NCBI GenBank assembly: GCA_045113475.1 | Contig: JBGUIY010000053.1 | Location: forward strand, 1 to 6,037 | Length of the DNA: 6,037 nucleotides | Source of the DNA: UBA4246 sp045113475 | GTDB lineage: Bacteria > Bacillota > Clostridia > Christensenellales > Aristaeellaceae | Direction of reading: 5' to 3' | Shown: positions 4,894 through 6,037 of the stretch, in pieces | How positions within the stretch are numbered: position 1 is the stretch's first letter | Layout of the letters: every line of letters starts with the position of its first letter | Notes under the pieces: generated by a model | What the model saw: the letters and a program-made list of their open reading frames with translations, nothing else | The model's database searches: none | What the model was told of the DNA's origin: nothing | Position numbers and translations under genes: made by a program

Positions 4894-6037
4894 TCATCCC
4901 AGGTTGGCGCGGGCTTTCAGGTAGGGGCCACCGTCCGCAACCTTGACCCATTCCTTGTGGCCCTTTCCGCATCCGCCGGTGCCGAAAACCTCCCGGTCGG
5001 GCGAGACCATGCTCACGCTGTTCAGCAGGTCAGGCACGTAACCGGTCATGACGACCGGCGCGATGACCTTGCCGGTCAGACGTCCGTCCCTGATCTCATA
5101 GCCCCGGGATACGATGCACTGGATGCCCCAGTGCTTGGGGTCTTCCATGCCGGAGTCGATGCCGCGGAGCAGATAGCCGTGGCTGATGGACCCGATCATG
5201 TCCTCCAGCCGGTCGCTGCCGGAATCGAACACCGTATTGGTCATGCGGGTATATACCTTGTGCTCGTAGTTCTCGCGCTTGCCGTTGCCGGTGGGCTGCA
5301 CGCCGAGCCTGAGGGCGCTCAGGGCGTCGCAGATGCCGGTTTTCAGGATGCCGTGGTCGATCTCCGTCACGTCGCCGGCCGGCGTGCCCTCGTCGTCAAA
5401 GGCGTAGGAGGTCACATCCACGGCACAGTTGGCGCCTTCGTGCATGGTCACCATGGGCGATCCGACGCGCTGATCCAGATATTCCGCGCCCAGGGCCCTG
5501 CGCTTCACGAACATGTCCATTTCCACGCCGTGCCCGAAGGCTTCGTGGGCGATCAGCCCCGTCACGTCCGGAGCGGTGATGATGTCGTATGTGCCGGGGA
5601 CCACCCGCTCAGCCTTCATCAGATCGGCGGAAATGGCCAACACCTCGTTCAGCTTGTTTTCAAAGGCTTCTCCAAAGAGCTCCGGCCCCACTCGGCCCGA
5701 AACGCCGTCATAGGCCATGCGCACCTGGCTGCCGTCCGAGGCGACTGCCATGACGCTGCCCTCCGAATAGACGTAGGTCTGCCGCAGGTCGCGGTTTTTC
5801 GTCTGGAACAGTTTGGAAATGTGGGTGGACTGGGCGCTCAGGCTCAGGTCGACAAGCTGGCTGCCCTTTTCCATGCCCTCCCTGGCGAGCCTGTCCAGGC
5901 GTTCGACCAGCACGGACAGGTCTTCCGTTTCCGGCAGTCGGCCGGTCTCAAAGGCGGCATCCAGCTGTTCGGGCCCGTCCGGCAGGCAGCCGGTCTCAAA
6001 GGGCGCGACGCCCGCGGCCTTCAGCACCGTGCGCTGG
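4894..6037 (-). CDS. tldD: TldD metalloprotease subunit (N-terminus beyond right edge)
   Basis: The frame enters from the right edge and ends at the stop 4896-4894, giving 380 residues in the window. About 80-100 N-terminal residues should be missing compared with typical TldD proteins, so the GTG at 6027 is not a credible start. The zinc motif HEAFGHGVEMD lies at 5547-5515, with the HExxxH histidines and catalytic Glu intact. Near the C-terminus GTGGCGKG (codons about 4980-4957) supplies the Cys (codon 4971-4969) that acts as a further metal ligand in TldD. Together these show a catalytically competent subunit that works with TldE, encoded 9 nt downstream, as a cytosolic protease for short or unstructured peptides. 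Two FETGxLP segments 16 residues apart occur in the N-terminal part and stem from a DNA repeat. Identification is firm; substrate is unknown. Confidence 0.93.
   Translation of the reverse strand, partial: QRTVLKAAGVAPFETGCLPDGPEQLDAAFETGRLPETEDLSVLVERLDRLAREGMEKGSQLVDLSLSAQSTHISKLFQTKNRDLRQTYVYSEGSVMAVASDGSQVRMAYDGVSGRVGPELFGEAFENKLNEVLAISADLMKAERVVPGTYDIITAPDVTGLIAHEAFGHGVEMDMFVKRRALGAEYLDQRVGSPMVTMHEGANCAVDVTSYAFDDEGTPAGDVTEIDHGILKTGICDALSALRLGVQPTGNGKRENYEHKVYTRMTNTVFDSGSDRLEDMIGSISHGYLLRGIDSGMEDPKHWGIQCIVSRGYEIRDGRLTGKVIAPVVMTGYVPDLLNSVSMVSPDREVFGTGGCGKGHKEWVKVADGGPYLKARANLG
5930..6002. repeat. 25-bp imperfect direct repeat inside tldD
   Basis: Positions 5930-5954 and 5978-6002 match at 23 of 25 bases in the same orientation, 48 bp apart, which is a whole number of codons. 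In the TldD protein they encode FETGRLP and FETGCLP. The sequence between and outside the copies does not match, so this is a short in-frame duplication or a coincidence of two similar loops, not a longer tandem array. Confidence 0.7.

Noticed and set aside
6025..6027. GTG as the start of tldD
   Set aside because: The frame continues upstream as Q-R-T to the window edge, and the protein would lack the N-terminal part expected for TldD.

Overview
The window reads as a compact stretch of chromosome from a G+C-rich Firmicute, most likely an uncultured gut-type Clostridia member. This is inferred from strong GGAGG-type ribosome binding sites, a near-consensus housekeeping (sigma-A type) promoter, and an Lrp-family regulator followed by an aminotransferase in the same order as alaR-alaT (yugG-yugH) of Bacillus subtilis. 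No taxonomic marker gene is present, so the assignment is soft. All five or six real genes lie on the minus strand. The many plus-strand open frames are shadows caused by the high G+C content.

Read in the direction of transcription (right to left), the window opens inside tldD (4894 to the right edge, N-terminus missing). tldE/pmbA follows (3586-4884), starting 9 nt after the tldD stop. Together they encode the two halves of a TldD/TldE metalloprotease: TldD carries the HExxxH motif and a Gly-rich Cys motif, and TldE carries neither. A 94-nt gap follows, holding a clear promoter (TTGACA, 17 bp, TAAACT) and small inverted repeats, but no convincing terminator.

This promoter drives a tightly packed second unit. 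It holds a FadR/FCD-type GntR regulator (2814-3491), an AlaR-like Lrp/AsnC regulator (2297-2788), an AlaT-like class I aminotransferase (1110-2300) and a secreted CapA-family metallophosphatase-like protein (1-1113, C-terminus cut by the left edge). alaR/alaT and alaT/capA both overlap by the 4 bases ATGA, so translation of the last three genes is probably coupled.

The likely theme of the second unit is amino-acid (alanine/pyruvate, glutamate/2-oxoglutarate) metabolism under two ligand-sensing regulators, with an envelope protein attached. The link between CapA and the aminotransferase is the least explained part. I saw no RNA genes, mobile elements, CRISPR arrays or toxin systems, and no intergenic stretch longer than about 95 bases. 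The genes are familiar families; what is unusual is their combination and a few local sequence details, and I did not find a clearly new system.
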